NCBI GenBank assembly: GCA_934565795.1
Contig: CAKTIM010000005.1
Coordinates: forward strand, 1-64,000
Direction: 5' to 3'
DNA length: 64,000 bases
From: an uncultured Oscillospiraceae bacterium
Lineage (GTDB): Bacteria; Bacillota; Clostridia; Oscillospirales; Oscillospiraceae
The notes beneath the pieces are model-generated. The model was given only the letters and a program-made list of their open reading frames with translations, made no database searches and was not told the DNA's origin. The position numbers and the translations under genes are program-made. Shown here piece by piece: positions 25,809 to 33,912 of the stretch (its first letter is position 1; each line of letters begins with the position of its first letter).

Positions 25809-27725
25809 ATGAAAAAGCTGCTGTCTTTCGTCCTGGCCCTTTTCCTGGCCCTGAGCCTGTGCGCCGTGTGCGCCGCTCAGGAGGCGTCGCTCCTTGTAAA
25901 GCGGGTGGACGACCTTTCAGAAACCTTTGTAATGGGGGCGGACGTTTCCAGCCTCCTGGCGCTGGAGGAAAGCGGCGTCACCTATTATGATTTTGACGGA
26001 AACCAACAGGATATGCTGAAGGTACTGGCCGGGGCCGGGGTGAACTGCGTCCGCGTCCGGTTCTGGAACGACCCCTTTGACGCCGCGGGCAACGGCTACG
26101 GCGGCGGCAACTGCACCCTGGATACCGCCATTGCCATCGGACGCCGGGCGGCGGAATATGGCATGGGCTTGCTGGTGGATTTCCACTATTCGGACTTCTG
26201 GGCCGACCCGTCCAAGCAGCAGGCCCCCAAGGCATGGAAGAATATGTCCCTGGAGGAGCGGCAGCAGGCCATTTATGATTATACGGTGGAGAGCCTGCAT
26301 GCCCTTCAGGAGGCAGGGGTGCGGGTGGACATGGTGCAGATCGGCAACGAGGTCACCAAGGGCTTCTGCGGCGAGACATCCGTGCCCCGGCGCTATGCCC
26401 TGATGGCCTCCGCCGCCCAGGCGGTGCGGGATACGGATGGGGATATTCAGATCGTCGTCCACTACACCAACCCGGAGACGGAGAAATTCAGCACCATCGC
26501 CGCGACTCTGGAGGTCTACGGCGTGGACTATGACATCTTCGCCACCTCCTATTACCCCTATTGGCACGGCAGCCTGGAGAATCTGACCCGGCAGCTGCAA
26601 AGCGTGGTGGAGCGTAGCGGCAAGCGGGTGATGGTGGCCGAGACCTCCTACGCTTACACCATCCTGGATACCGACGGCCACGGCAACACCATCGGCGACC
26701 AGCCCACCTACGACAAGCCCTATCCCTTTACCGTGCAGGGCCAGTCCCGGGCGCTGCGGGATGTGATCGCCGCCGTGGCCTCTCTGGGCGACAGCGCCGT
26801 GGGCGTGTTCTATTGGGAGCCGGGCTGGATCAGCGTCCCCGGCGACAGCTGGGAATCGCGCAGCGAAAAGTGGGAGCGGTACGGCTCCGGCTGGGCAAGC
26901 TCCTATTCTGCGGACTACGACCCCACGGACGCCGGTGTTTACTATGGCGGCAGCGCCTGCGACAACCAGGCCCTGTTTGACGCGGAGGGCCATCCGCTGG
27001 AATCCTTAAAAACCCTTTCCCTTGTCCGCACCGGCGCGGAGGCCCCCCTGGCGGTGGACAGCGTGGAGACAGTGTATGTGACGGTAAAGCGGAACAATCC
27101 CATCCAGCTCCCCGCCACGGTGCCCGCCGTCTACAACGACGGCAGCCAGGTGCAGGCGGACGTGACCTGGGAGCCCTCCGTTGACCTGGAGGCGCTCAGC
27201 GCCTGCGAGGTGGGCACCTATCCCATCTCCGGCCAGGCCGGGGGGATGGAGACAACCTGCTATGTGAACCTGGCGGATGAAAATTACGTCCGCAACTACA
27301 GCTTTGAGGACGCGGATACCTCCATGTGGCGCATCACTGAGGATACCCCCACTGTGGATTTCCAGCAGAAAAAGACGGACGCCTTCACCGGCGAGTATTC
27401 CCTGCACTTCTGGAATGCCAAGGCCGTGGCCTTTACGGTGGAGCAGGAGATCACCGACCTGCGCCCCGGCAGCTATAGCCTCAGCCTCCAGGCCCAGGGC
27501 GGCGGCATGGACGGCACGGAGCAGCTGACGCTCTACGCCATCGCCGACGGAGTGCGCTACGAGCAGCCCTTTGCCGTGGACGGCTGGGTGAACTGGCAGA
27601 ACCCCGCCATTGGGGGCATCCAGAGCACCACCGGCACCATCACCATCGGCGTTTCCGTCACCGCCCCTGCCGGAGCCTGGGGCACGCTGGATGATTTCCT
27701 GCTGAACCCCACAGAGACAGAATAA
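25809..27725 (+). CDS. Secreted GH53 galactanase with Ig-like and carbohydrate-binding domains
   Basis: A 638-residue exported enzyme. The signal peptide is MKKLLSFVLALFLALSLCAV with cleavage after CAAQ. The GH53 catalytic domain (about 35-400) has VRFWNDPFDAAGNGYGGGNC, DFHYSDFWADPSKQ, acid/base Glu in VQIGNEVTKGF and nucleophile Glu in VMVAETSYAYT. An Ig-like segment (about 415-490; PVYNDG-type VPAVYNDGSQVQADVTW) and a C-terminal beta-sandwich (about 495-635; NYVRNYSFEDADTSMW to WGTLDDFLLNP) follow. The latter resembles galactan-binding CBM61. GGAGG precedes the ATG. It would cut galactan outside the cell to feed the importer. There is no sortase motif, so it is probably released or held by the binding domain. 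Its TAA directly abuts a MITE. Confidence 0.93.
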   Translation: MKKLLSFVLALFLALSLCAVCAAQEASLLVKRVDDLSETFVMGADVSSLLALEESGVTYYDFDGNQQDMLKVLAGAGVNCVRVRFWNDPFDAAGNGYGGGNCTLDTAIAIGRRAAEYGMGLLVDFHYSDFWADPSKQQAPKAWKNMSLEERQQAIYDYTVESLHALQEAGVRVDMVQIGNEVTKGFCGETSVPRRYALMASAAQAVRDTDGDIQIVVHYTNPETEKFSTIAATLEVYGVDYDIFATSYYPYWHGSLENLTRQLQSVVERSGKRVMVAETSYAYTILDTDGHGNTIGDQPTYDKPYPFTVQGQSRALRDVIAAVASLGDSAVGVFYWEPGWISVPGDSWESRSEKWERYGSGWASSYSADYDPTDAGVYYGGSACDNQALFDAEGHPLESLKTLSLVRTGAEAPLAVDSVETVYVTVKRNNPIQLPATVPAVYNDGSQVQADVTWEPSVDLEALSACEVGTYPISGQAGGMETTCYVNLADENYVRNYSFEDADTSMWRITEDTPTVDFQQKKTDAFTGEYSLHFWNAKAVAFTVEQEITDLRPGSYSLSLQAQGGGMDGTEQLTLYAIADGVRYEQPFAVDGWVNWQNPAIGGIQSTTGTITIGVSVTAPAGAWGTLDDFLLNPTETE

Positions 27726-27726
27726 T

Positions 27727-27945
27727 GGAATCTCTGAATAACTCGTCTGCGGCTGGACAGCGGGCCTTTTGCTCCCATACTGCGGGCTGAAAAGTGGGAA
27801 ATATAGCGCAGCCGTTGCCAGCGTAAGCTGGCTTACGGATGCGGCATACCCCTTGCGGGTACACAAAGTATTCCGCCACTTTCCAGCCCTTGTCTGGGAG
27901 CAAAAATCCTCGCTGCCAGCTCTTGCCGATTTAATCAGAGCTTCC
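27727..27945. mobile_element. 219-bp MITE, copy 2
   Basis: An inverted-orientation copy of the element at 10093-10311 with the same length, the same terminal words (GGAATCTCTGAATAACTCG left, CGATTTAATCAGAGCTTCC right) and the same internal hairpin. It starts two bases after the stop codon of the secreted GH53 gene and separates that gene from its terminator. Confidence 0.8.
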
Positions 27946-27955
27946 TAAGAAACGA

Positions 27956-27991
27956 CCCGCACGGAAAAACCACCCTGTGCGGGCCATTTTT
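27956..27991 (+). terminator. Terminator of the galactan locus, displaced by the MITE
   Basis: CCCGCAC (27956-27962) pairs with GTGCGGG (27977-27983), followed by CCATTTTTG. It lies 230 bases after the GH53 stop codon, behind the MITE. Confidence 0.75.
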
Positions 27992-28008
27992 GCATGAAAA
28001 ACCGCCAT

Positions 28009-28087
28009 TTTACAAAGATTTTACAATTGGCTTCTATCCGATTTTACAAAAGTGGTATAATCTGAAATTGTAAAGAAGAAATGTAAA
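28009..28087 (+). promoter_or_regulatory. Promoter of the HAD phosphatase gene with PHO-box-like repeats
   Basis: An extended -10 (TGG then TATAAT at 28056-28061) lacks a good -35. TTTACA occurs at 28009-28014, 28020-28025 (exactly 11 bases apart) and 28043-28048, and the inverted form TGTAAA at 28069-28074 and 28082-28087. Direct TTTACA-like hexamers with 11-base period are the PhoP-box pattern of Bacillus. Phosphate control of the downstream phosphatase is inference. Confidence 0.5.
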
Positions 28088-28105
28088 GGAGCGTGAAAGA
28101 AGAAT

Positions 28106-28918
28106 ATGGATGGATTTCCTACAATTGATTTTAATGAGAAGAAGGGCTTTATCTGCGACATGGACGGCGTGATCTATCACGGCAATCGGGTTCTGCCGGG
28201 CGTCGCGGAGTTTATCCAGTGGCTGCACGATGAAAAGAAGGAATACCTGTTCCTGACCAATAACAGCGGCTACACCCCCAGGGAGCTGAATCAGAAGCTG
28301 GCCCGGATGGGCCTGAACGTATCGGAGGAGCATTTCTACACCAGCGCCCTGGCCACGGCGGCCTTCCTGCGGGAGCAGGCGCCGGGCTGCTCGGTGTTTG
28401 CCATCGGCGAGGCAGGACTGCTGAACGCGCTGTATGACGCGGGGATTACCATGAATGATGTGAACCCGGACTATGTGGTGGTGGGCGAGGGCCGCTCCTA
28501 TTCGCTGGATACCCTGACCAAGGCTACCAATCTGGTGATGAAGGGCGCGAAGCTGATCGGCGCGAATTCCGATGTCTCCGGCCCCATCGAAAACGGCATT
28601 GCCCCGGCCTGCCGGGCACTGATCGCCCCCATCGAGATGGCCACCGGCACCCAGGCATATTTCTGCGGCAAGCCGAACCCCCTGATGATGCGCACCGGCC
28701 TGAACCTGCTGGACTGCCACAGTGCCGAGGCAGTGATGGTAGGCGACCGCATGGACACCGACATCATCTCCGGCCTGGAAAGCGGCATGTCAACCGTCCT
28801 GGTTCTCTCCGGCGTCTCCACCCGCGAGACCCTGAAAACCTACGCCTACCGCCCCACCATCGTCCTAAACGGCGTAGGGGACATCGCCACCCTGGCCCAG
28901 GCAAAGCGCAAGGCATAG
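28106..28918 (+). CDS. NagD/AraL-type HAD-IIA sugar-phosphate phosphatase
   Basis: A 270-residue HAD hydrolase of subclass IIA. Motif I is ICDMDGVIYHG, motif II is LFLTNNSGYTPRE, the cap lies between them, and motifs III/IV appear as the Lys in YFCGKPNPLM and VMVGDRMDTDIISG. The family dephosphorylates small phosphates such as p-nitrophenyl phosphate, sugar phosphates or UMP; the substrate here is unknown. AAAGGAG lies upstream of the ATG. It is a single-gene unit with its own promoter and terminator. The TTTACA repeats ahead of it suggest that phosphate starvation could induce it. Confidence 0.92.
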   Translation: MDGFPTIDFNEKKGFICDMDGVIYHGNRVLPGVAEFIQWLHDEKKEYLFLTNNSGYTPRELNQKLARMGLNVSEEHFYTSALATAAFLREQAPGCSVFAIGEAGLLNALYDAGITMNDVNPDYVVVGEGRSYSLDTLTKATNLVMKGAKLIGANSDVSGPIENGIAPACRALIAPIEMATGTQAYFCGKPNPLMMRTGLNLLDCHSAEAVMVGDRMDTDIISGLESGMSTVLVLSGVSTRETLKTYAYRPTIVLNGVGDIATLAQAKRKA

Positions 28919-28933
28919 ACCTCTTGAATAAAT

Positions 28934-28976
28934 GCATCCCCTTACCGCTGTTACTCGGTAAGGGGATGCGCTTTTC
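28934..28976 (+). terminator. Terminator of the HAD phosphatase gene
   Basis: GCATCCCCTTACCG (28934-28947) pairs with CGGTAAGGGGATGC (28956-28969) and is followed by GCTTTTCT. Confidence 0.9.
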
Positions 28977-29019
28977 TGTGCGTGAGTACGTATTCTGTAT
29001 GCGAATCAAGGGTAGAAAT

Positions 29020-29128
29020 CCGTAGGGGCGGATACCAGCCGCCCGAAAGGTAACGGACGTGAGCTGTATAGACGAACCTCTCAATCCCGGTACATGGCGG
29101 GCAGATGGTATCCGCCCCTACGCACTCG
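29020..29128. repeat. Short copy R4 of the CGTAGGGG palindromic repeat
   Basis: CCGTAGGGGCGGATACCAGC to GGTATCCGCCCCTACG encloses the words GAAAGGTAACGGACGTGAGC and CTCAATCCCGGTAC, which also occur in R2. Only one unit of the larger cluster is present. No gene lies in 28919-29218. Confidence 0.75.
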
Positions 29129-29218
29129 AAATGTTTTAATTCTCTCGCTTTTGCCGGGGGATTTACGAATATTTCTACTCTTGATTCGCATCTGTAGAAA
29201 AAAGAACTGAGGCGGGGG

Positions 29219-30994
29219 TTATTGCTCCGGCGTGGGGGATGCAGCCTTGAGGCGGGTGTCCTGGAGCTGCCAGGTTTCGGCTTTTTGGCGGATCTGGGTG
29301 AAGTGCCGGTAGATGCCTGCTTGGGCGAGCAGTTCCTGGTGGGTGCCGGATTCGGCGATGCGGCCGTCGTCTACCACCAGAATCTGATCCGCGTTCTGGA
29401 TGGTGGCGAGGCGGTGGGCAATGGTGATGACCGTCTTGCCACGGGTCAGGGCGGAGATGGCCTGCTGGATCAGGTGCTCGTTTTCCGGGTCAATGCTGGC
29501 GGTGGCCTCATCCAGAATGATGATGGGGGCGTCCTTCAAAATGGCCCGGGCAATGGAAATGCGCTGCTTTTCACCGCCGGACAGGGTGCCGCCGCCCTCG
29601 CCCACCGGGGTATCGTAGCCCTGGGGTAGGGCCATGATGAAGTCATGGCAGCGCGCCTTTTTGGCTGCCTCGATCATCTCCGCCTCGGTGGCGTCGGGCT
29701 TGCCGAAGCAGATGTTGGCCCGGATGGTATCGCGGAAGAGATACACATTCTGAAACACCATGGAGATATTGCGCAGCAAACTGTCACAGGTGAATTCCGT
29801 CAGGTCGTGGCCGCCCATGGAGATCCGGCCGCTCTGGGGGTCGTAGAACCGGGCAATCAGGCTGCAAATGGTGGTCTTGCCGGAGCCGGAAGGGCCGACG
29901 ATGGCGGTGGTGGTTCGCTCCGGGATGCGGAAGCTCACGTCCTTCAGCACCTGCCGGGAATCGTAGCCGAAATTCACATGGTGGAATTCAATGTCATAGT
30001 GGTCGAGGGAAATGTCCCTGCCGTCCGCGTCGATGAAGCTCTCACCCCGCAGGGCCTCCAGCTGGTTCATGGCGTCGTCGATCACCCCCAGGGTGTGGGT
30101 GCTGTCGCTGATCGGCTCCAGACTGGCAAAAATGCTGAACGAGAAGAATATGAACATCAGTGCCATGGATAGTTCCATCTGCCCCGCCAGGCTTTGCAGG
30201 CAGGCCGCCAGGGCCAGGCCCACCGAGCCGCACTTCAGCGCCAGCAGATGCAGGGCGTTGGCGGGGACGTAGCCCCATTCGATTTTCAGGCGGATGCGCT
30301 TGCTGTCCGCAGCGGCCTTGGTCACCGCCGCCATGGACGCGCCGCCCTTGCCGAAGGATTTCACCACCGCCAGGCCCCGGGCGTATTCGATCACCGCGCC
30401 GGTCAGATCCCGGTTGGCCTGGGCCTCCACCGGGGAATTGACCCGGCTGTAGTGGGAGATGATGAGCATGAAGCCCAGGGATGCCCCGGCGGCGGCCAGA
30501 GCGATCAGCGCCGTCAGCGGGCTGCACAGGGTAAGACCCAGGAAGATCACCAGGAAATTCAGATAGCCGCCCACAAAGTTATCGATCATGCGGATGCCCA
30601 TCCCCTCCAGGGTGGAAAGGCCTGTGGTGATGGAGCTGAGAATGCTGCCGGTGCTCACCTGCTGGAAATAGCCCAGCGACACCCGCTTCAGCGCGTCGCC
30701 CACGGCCAGACGATCCCGGGCCGTCAGCTGATAGCCGATGGGCTCCTGGAGCCGGGCGCGAAGGTAATCGAACAGGAAGCGCAGGAGCACCAGCCCGATC
30801 TGAATCACGGCGGATTTCCAGACCCAGGAGCCGTCCAGCGTCCGTCCCTCGATCAGCTGCCCCACCGTATAGGCGGCAAGGCCCAGGGGCAGCGCGGTGA
30901 AGATGTGGGAGAAGAAGGTCATTACAAAGCCCAGATACAGCTTCCCCTTAAATTCTCCGCACCAGTCAATGATCCGTTTTACGGTTTTGAGCAT
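29219..30994 (-). CDS. ABC half-transporter B (membrane plus ATPase)
   Basis: A 591-residue exporter-type ABC protein. Six transmembrane segments occupy about 1-300, followed by the nucleotide-binding domain with Walker A GPSGSGKTT, signature LSGGEKQRISIARAIL, Walker B IIILDEATASID and the H-loop in TIAHRLATI. It very likely forms a heterodimer with the half-transporter encoded three bases upstream. AraC plus two such half-transporters is an arrangement known for siderophore or drug transport (YbtPQ-like), but no substrate-specific feature is visible. AGGAGGG precedes the ATG. Confidence 0.93.
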   Translation of the reverse strand: MLKTVKRIIDWCGEFKGKLYLGFVMTFFSHIFTALPLGLAAYTVGQLIEGRTLDGSWVWKSAVIQIGLVLLRFLFDYLRARLQEPIGYQLTARDRLAVGDALKRVSLGYFQQVSTGSILSSITTGLSTLEGMGIRMIDNFVGGYLNFLVIFLGLTLCSPLTALIALAAAGASLGFMLIISHYSRVNSPVEAQANRDLTGAVIEYARGLAVVKSFGKGGASMAAVTKAAADSKRIRLKIEWGYVPANALHLLALKCGSVGLALAACLQSLAGQMELSMALMFIFFSFSIFASLEPISDSTHTLGVIDDAMNQLEALRGESFIDADGRDISLDHYDIEFHHVNFGYDSRQVLKDVSFRIPERTTTAIVGPSGSGKTTICSLIARFYDPQSGRISMGGHDLTEFTCDSLLRNISMVFQNVYLFRDTIRANICFGKPDATEAEMIEAAKKARCHDFIMALPQGYDTPVGEGGGTLSGGEKQRISIARAILKDAPIIILDEATASIDPENEHLIQQAISALTRGKTVITIAHRLATIQNADQILVVDDGRIAESGTHQELLAQAGIYRHFTQIRQKAETWQLQDTRLKAASPTPEQ

Positions 30995-30997
30995 CTG

Positions 30998-32770
30998 TCA
31001 GCCCTCCTTTGTCCCGGCGGAAACCGCCCAGCTCTGCGCGCCCACGTGGGAGCGCCACATATCGCGGTACAGCGGGCACTGCTCCAGCAGCTGCGCCTGG
31101 GTGCCCTGGGCGGCAATGCGGCCGGATTGCAGCACCACGATATTGTCCGCGTTCTTGATGGTGGACAGCCGGTGCGCGATCACCAGCAGGGTCTTGCCCT
31201 GGGTCAGGGCGGCAATGCTCTGCTGGAGCTTATCCTCGTTCTCTGGGTCGGTGAAGGCGGTGGCCTCGTCCAGAATGACAATGGGTGCGTTTTTCAGCAT
31301 CATCCGGGCGATGGCAATGCGCTGCTTTTCGCCGCCGGAAAGACGGCTGCCCGCCTCCCCGGCGGGGGTATCGTAGCCCAGGGGCAGCTTGGAGATGAAC
31401 TCCTCGCACTGGGCCGCCCGGGCGGCGGCCTTCACCTGCTCGTCGGTGGCGGCGGGGTTCCCCAGGCGGATGTTTTCCAGCAGGGAGCAGCGGAAGAGAA
31501 AATTATCCTGGGTCACAAAGCTGACGCACTCCGAGAGCTGGGCCAGGGGCATATCCTTGACATTGACGCCGCCCACGGTGATTTCTCCGCTTGTCACGTC
31601 CCAGAACCGGGCGATCAGCTTGGCGACGGTGGACTTGCCGCCGCCGGAGGGGCCGACCAGCGCGGTAAAGCTTCCGGCGGGCAGGGTCAGGTCAATGCCG
31701 TGGAGCACCTCGTCCCGGCTGTCGCCGGTGTAGGAGAAGTGAACGCCCCGCAGCCGCACCTCACTGCCCGCGATCCGGGCACGGCGGTCAGGCTCCGGCA
31801 GGGAGGGCATTTCCAGAAATTCCTGCAGGCTTTCCACGGTGGATTTCACCTGCCGCATATTCTCAGAGAAAACCTCCAGCTTCGCCAGGGAGCCCACCAT
31901 GGAGATGGACAGCATCACCGCCAGCGCCGCCTGAGGGGCGGTGATCACCCCGCGTCCGGCCAGCGCCAGCGCCGCCGGAAGAACGCCGATGAGGGTGGAG
32001 GGGAACAGAGCGAAGCTCAGCTTCATGGTGGCAAAGGTGGAGGAGAGCCACTTGATGACAAAGGTGCGGAAGTCCGTGATGGCGTTGGCGTATTTTTCAT
32101 AGGACACCCCGGCCCGGCCAAAGGCCTTGATCACCTCGATGCCCTCAATGTATTCCACAATGGCGCTGTTCATATAGGCGCTGGACTGGTCGTATTTCTG
32201 GAAATTCTTCCCGCTGATGGCAAAGGTCAGCCCCATGCACAGGAAGGAAAGGGGAAACGTGACCAGCGACGCCAGCGCCAGACGCCAGTCGATGCAGCAC
32301 AGCGCCAGGATGCTGACCACCGGCAGCACCACATGGCCCGCTCCCTCCGGGATCATATGGGCCAGGGGCGGCTCCAGATTTTCAATTTTGTCCACCATCA
32401 TGCTCTTCATCTGCCCGATGGAGTGGCTCTCCACATCACCCAGGGGCGCGTGAAGGAAGCGGTCGGCCAGCCGCAGCCGCAGCCCCTCCAGCACGGCGTA
32501 GGCCATGCCGTGGGAGATGCCGGTGGACAGGCTGAACAGCCCGATCTTTACCGCATACGCTCTCAGGGCCAGCAGGCACCACAGCACCACGGCGGCGGTG
32601 TCCGCCGTCCCGGCGGCAAAGCGGCACACCAGCGCGTACATACAGTAAAACGGCGCAAGCCCCACGGCCACTGACAGCACCGAGAGCACGACGGACAGCA
32701 CAAGCTTCCGCTTCTCCCCCTGGGCGTAGGCAAAAAGCAGCGCCGTCCAGCTCTTTTTTTCAGATTTCAT
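30998..32770 (-). CDS. ABC half-transporter A (membrane plus ATPase)
   Basis: A 590-residue exporter-type ABC protein with about six transmembrane helices, then Walker A GPSGGGKST, signature LSGGEKQRIAIARMML, Walker B IVILDEATAFTDPENE and H-loop VIAHRLSTI. The loop FTDPENE in place of the common SVDPENE/SIDPENE hints at a degenerate D-loop, as is common in one subunit of a heterodimer. Its start overlaps the end of the AraC-type regulator gene by 11 bases, so all three genes form one operon. Confidence 0.93.
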   Translation of the reverse strand: MKSEKKSWTALLFAYAQGEKRKLVLSVVLSVLSVAVGLAPFYCMYALVCRFAAGTADTAAVVLWCLLALRAYAVKIGLFSLSTGISHGMAYAVLEGLRLRLADRFLHAPLGDVESHSIGQMKSMMVDKIENLEPPLAHMIPEGAGHVVLPVVSILALCCIDWRLALASLVTFPLSFLCMGLTFAISGKNFQKYDQSSAYMNSAIVEYIEGIEVIKAFGRAGVSYEKYANAITDFRTFVIKWLSSTFATMKLSFALFPSTLIGVLPAALALAGRGVITAPQAALAVMLSISMVGSLAKLEVFSENMRQVKSTVESLQEFLEMPSLPEPDRRARIAGSEVRLRGVHFSYTGDSRDEVLHGIDLTLPAGSFTALVGPSGGGKSTVAKLIARFWDVTSGEITVGGVNVKDMPLAQLSECVSFVTQDNFLFRCSLLENIRLGNPAATDEQVKAAARAAQCEEFISKLPLGYDTPAGEAGSRLSGGEKQRIAIARMMLKNAPIVILDEATAFTDPENEDKLQQSIAALTQGKTLLVIAHRLSTIKNADNIVVLQSGRIAAQGTQAQLLEQCPLYRDMWRSHVGAQSWAVSAGTKEG

Positions 32771-33728
32771 GTTGCATTCCTCTTTCCTTACGGTATTGTG
32801 ACGGCGTCAGGTGCATCACCCGTTTAAACGCCTCTGTGAATTTTCCCGGATTGTCGTAGCCCACCCGTCCGCCGACCTCGGCGACGCTCAGCTCCCGCCG
32901 GCTCAGCAGCAGCTCCGCCGCCAGGCTCATGCGGTAGCGCAGCAGCCACGCGCCGATGGCCGCGCCGTAGACGGAGCGGAAGCAGGCCTTCATGGCGGTC
33001 ATGGGGATGTCAAACCGAGCGGACAGCTCCTCCTGGGTGAAGCTCTCCGCCACATGCTCCATGAGAAACTGCCGGATGGCCTTCACCTTTTCCACCTGGG
33101 ATTTGTAAAAATAGGGCTGCCCGGCGCTGTCTGCGGGGATGGTCATGGCATCCAGGCACAGCAGCAGCTCTAAAATTTTGAGCCTGAAATAGGGCATGCG
33201 GATCTTCTCCGGGACGCGGTACAGCTCCCCGAAGATGTGCTCCGTTCCCTGCGCGCCGTGTACCACCCGGGGAGTGTCCGCCAAGGCCCAGCGCTCCAGC
33301 AGCTTTTCCGGCGTCACCGGGAAATCCTGCACCTGCTGCGCCAGGGAGCGGGCGGCAATATCCAGGTCAAAGCCCACCGTCAGCCCGTGGTAATGGCAGG
33401 AGGGAAAGGAGAATACCCCCGCGTGCTGCCTGCGCAGATCCAGCTTCATGTCGCCGGAGGCTGTGTAGCCCACCAGATTGTCCCCCACCGCGTACTCCAT
33501 CCGCCCCTCCCGGCAGTGGTCGATGGCCAGCATCCGGCCCTGGGAGACAAAGCTGCAATCATAGCGCTCCATGTGAAAATCGTTGAAGCTGAGCATCACA
33601 CCGGGGAATACCTGGTAGACGGTCATTGTCCCGTCCCCCGTTTCATTGCGGAATTGCCAGACCCAGCAATCCTCGCTGTGCGCCAGCAGGCAGGCTCCCT
33701 GCCGCTCAAACATCTGCTGCGCGTCCAC
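32760..33728 (-). CDS. AraC-family regulator of the ABC transporter pair
   Basis: A transcription factor of about 322 residues. The N-terminal two thirds have no clear family signature. The C-terminal AraC/XylS domain has FTQEELSARFDIPMTAMKAC and ELSVAEVGGRVGYDNPGKFT, ending HLTPSQYRKERG. Start choice: AGAGGTGAT is an excellent Shine-Dalgarno sequence whose spacing fits GTG at 33728. The upstream GTG (33737) and ATG (33734) overlap it and would have almost no spacer. It is the first gene of the three-gene operon and probably controls that operon through the direct repeats upstream. Confidence 0.9.
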   Translation of the reverse strand: MDAQQMFERQGACLLAHSEDCWVWQFRNETGDGTMTVYQVFPGVMLSFNDFHMERYDCSFVSQGRMLAIDHCREGRMEYAVGDNLVGYTASGDMKLDLRRQHAGVFSFPSCHYHGLTVGFDLDIAARSLAQQVQDFPVTPEKLLERWALADTPRVVHGAQGTEHIFGELYRVPEKIRMPYFRLKILELLLCLDAMTIPADSAGQPYFYKSQVEKVKAIRQFLMEHVAESFTQEELSARFDIPMTAMKACFRSVYGAAIGAWLLRYRMSLAAELLLSRRELSVAEVGGRVGYDNPGKFTEAFKRVMHLTPSQYRKERGMQHEI

Positions 33729-33770
33729 ATTCATCACCTCTTTGAATTAGCCACTGCTAACTTTGAGCCA

Positions 33771-33830
33771 AGTATACCATATATGCGCCTGCTTGTCTTT
33801 ACCAATCGGACATTTTTTCACCGATCGGAC
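33771..33830 (-). promoter_or_regulatory. AraC-operon promoter with direct-repeat candidate operator
   Basis: On the minus strand, AAGACA (33794-33799), 17 bases, TATACT (33771-33776). Just upstream of the -35, the plus strand shows ATCGGAC at 33805-33811 and 33824-33830, about 19 bases (two turns) apart. That spacing and position suit an AraC-type activator. Confidence 0.5.
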
Positions 33831-33859
33831 GGAGAATTTTCTCATTTACAGCGCAAACA

Positions 33860-33889
33860 CCCCCGGCGAATGCTTCCATCCACCGGGGG
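33860..33889 (-). terminator. Hairpin after the O-antigen-ligase-like gene
   Basis: CCCCCGG (33860-33866) pairs with CCGGGGG (33883-33889). The downstream minus-strand tract is only TGTTTG, so it may be a weak terminator. Confidence 0.5.
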
Positions 33890-33912
33890 CGTGCATGATG
33901 TATTGACAGAAA

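Noticed and set aside
28918..28935. A further MITE terminus (CCTCTTGAATAAATGC) after the HAD gene
   Set aside because: The match is short and imperfect, and the sequence leads directly into the terminator stem; no partner end was found.
30194..32674. An 826-codon plus-strand open frame opposite the ABC half-transporters
   Set aside because: It is antisense to two genes with all ABC motifs, and has no domain of its own.
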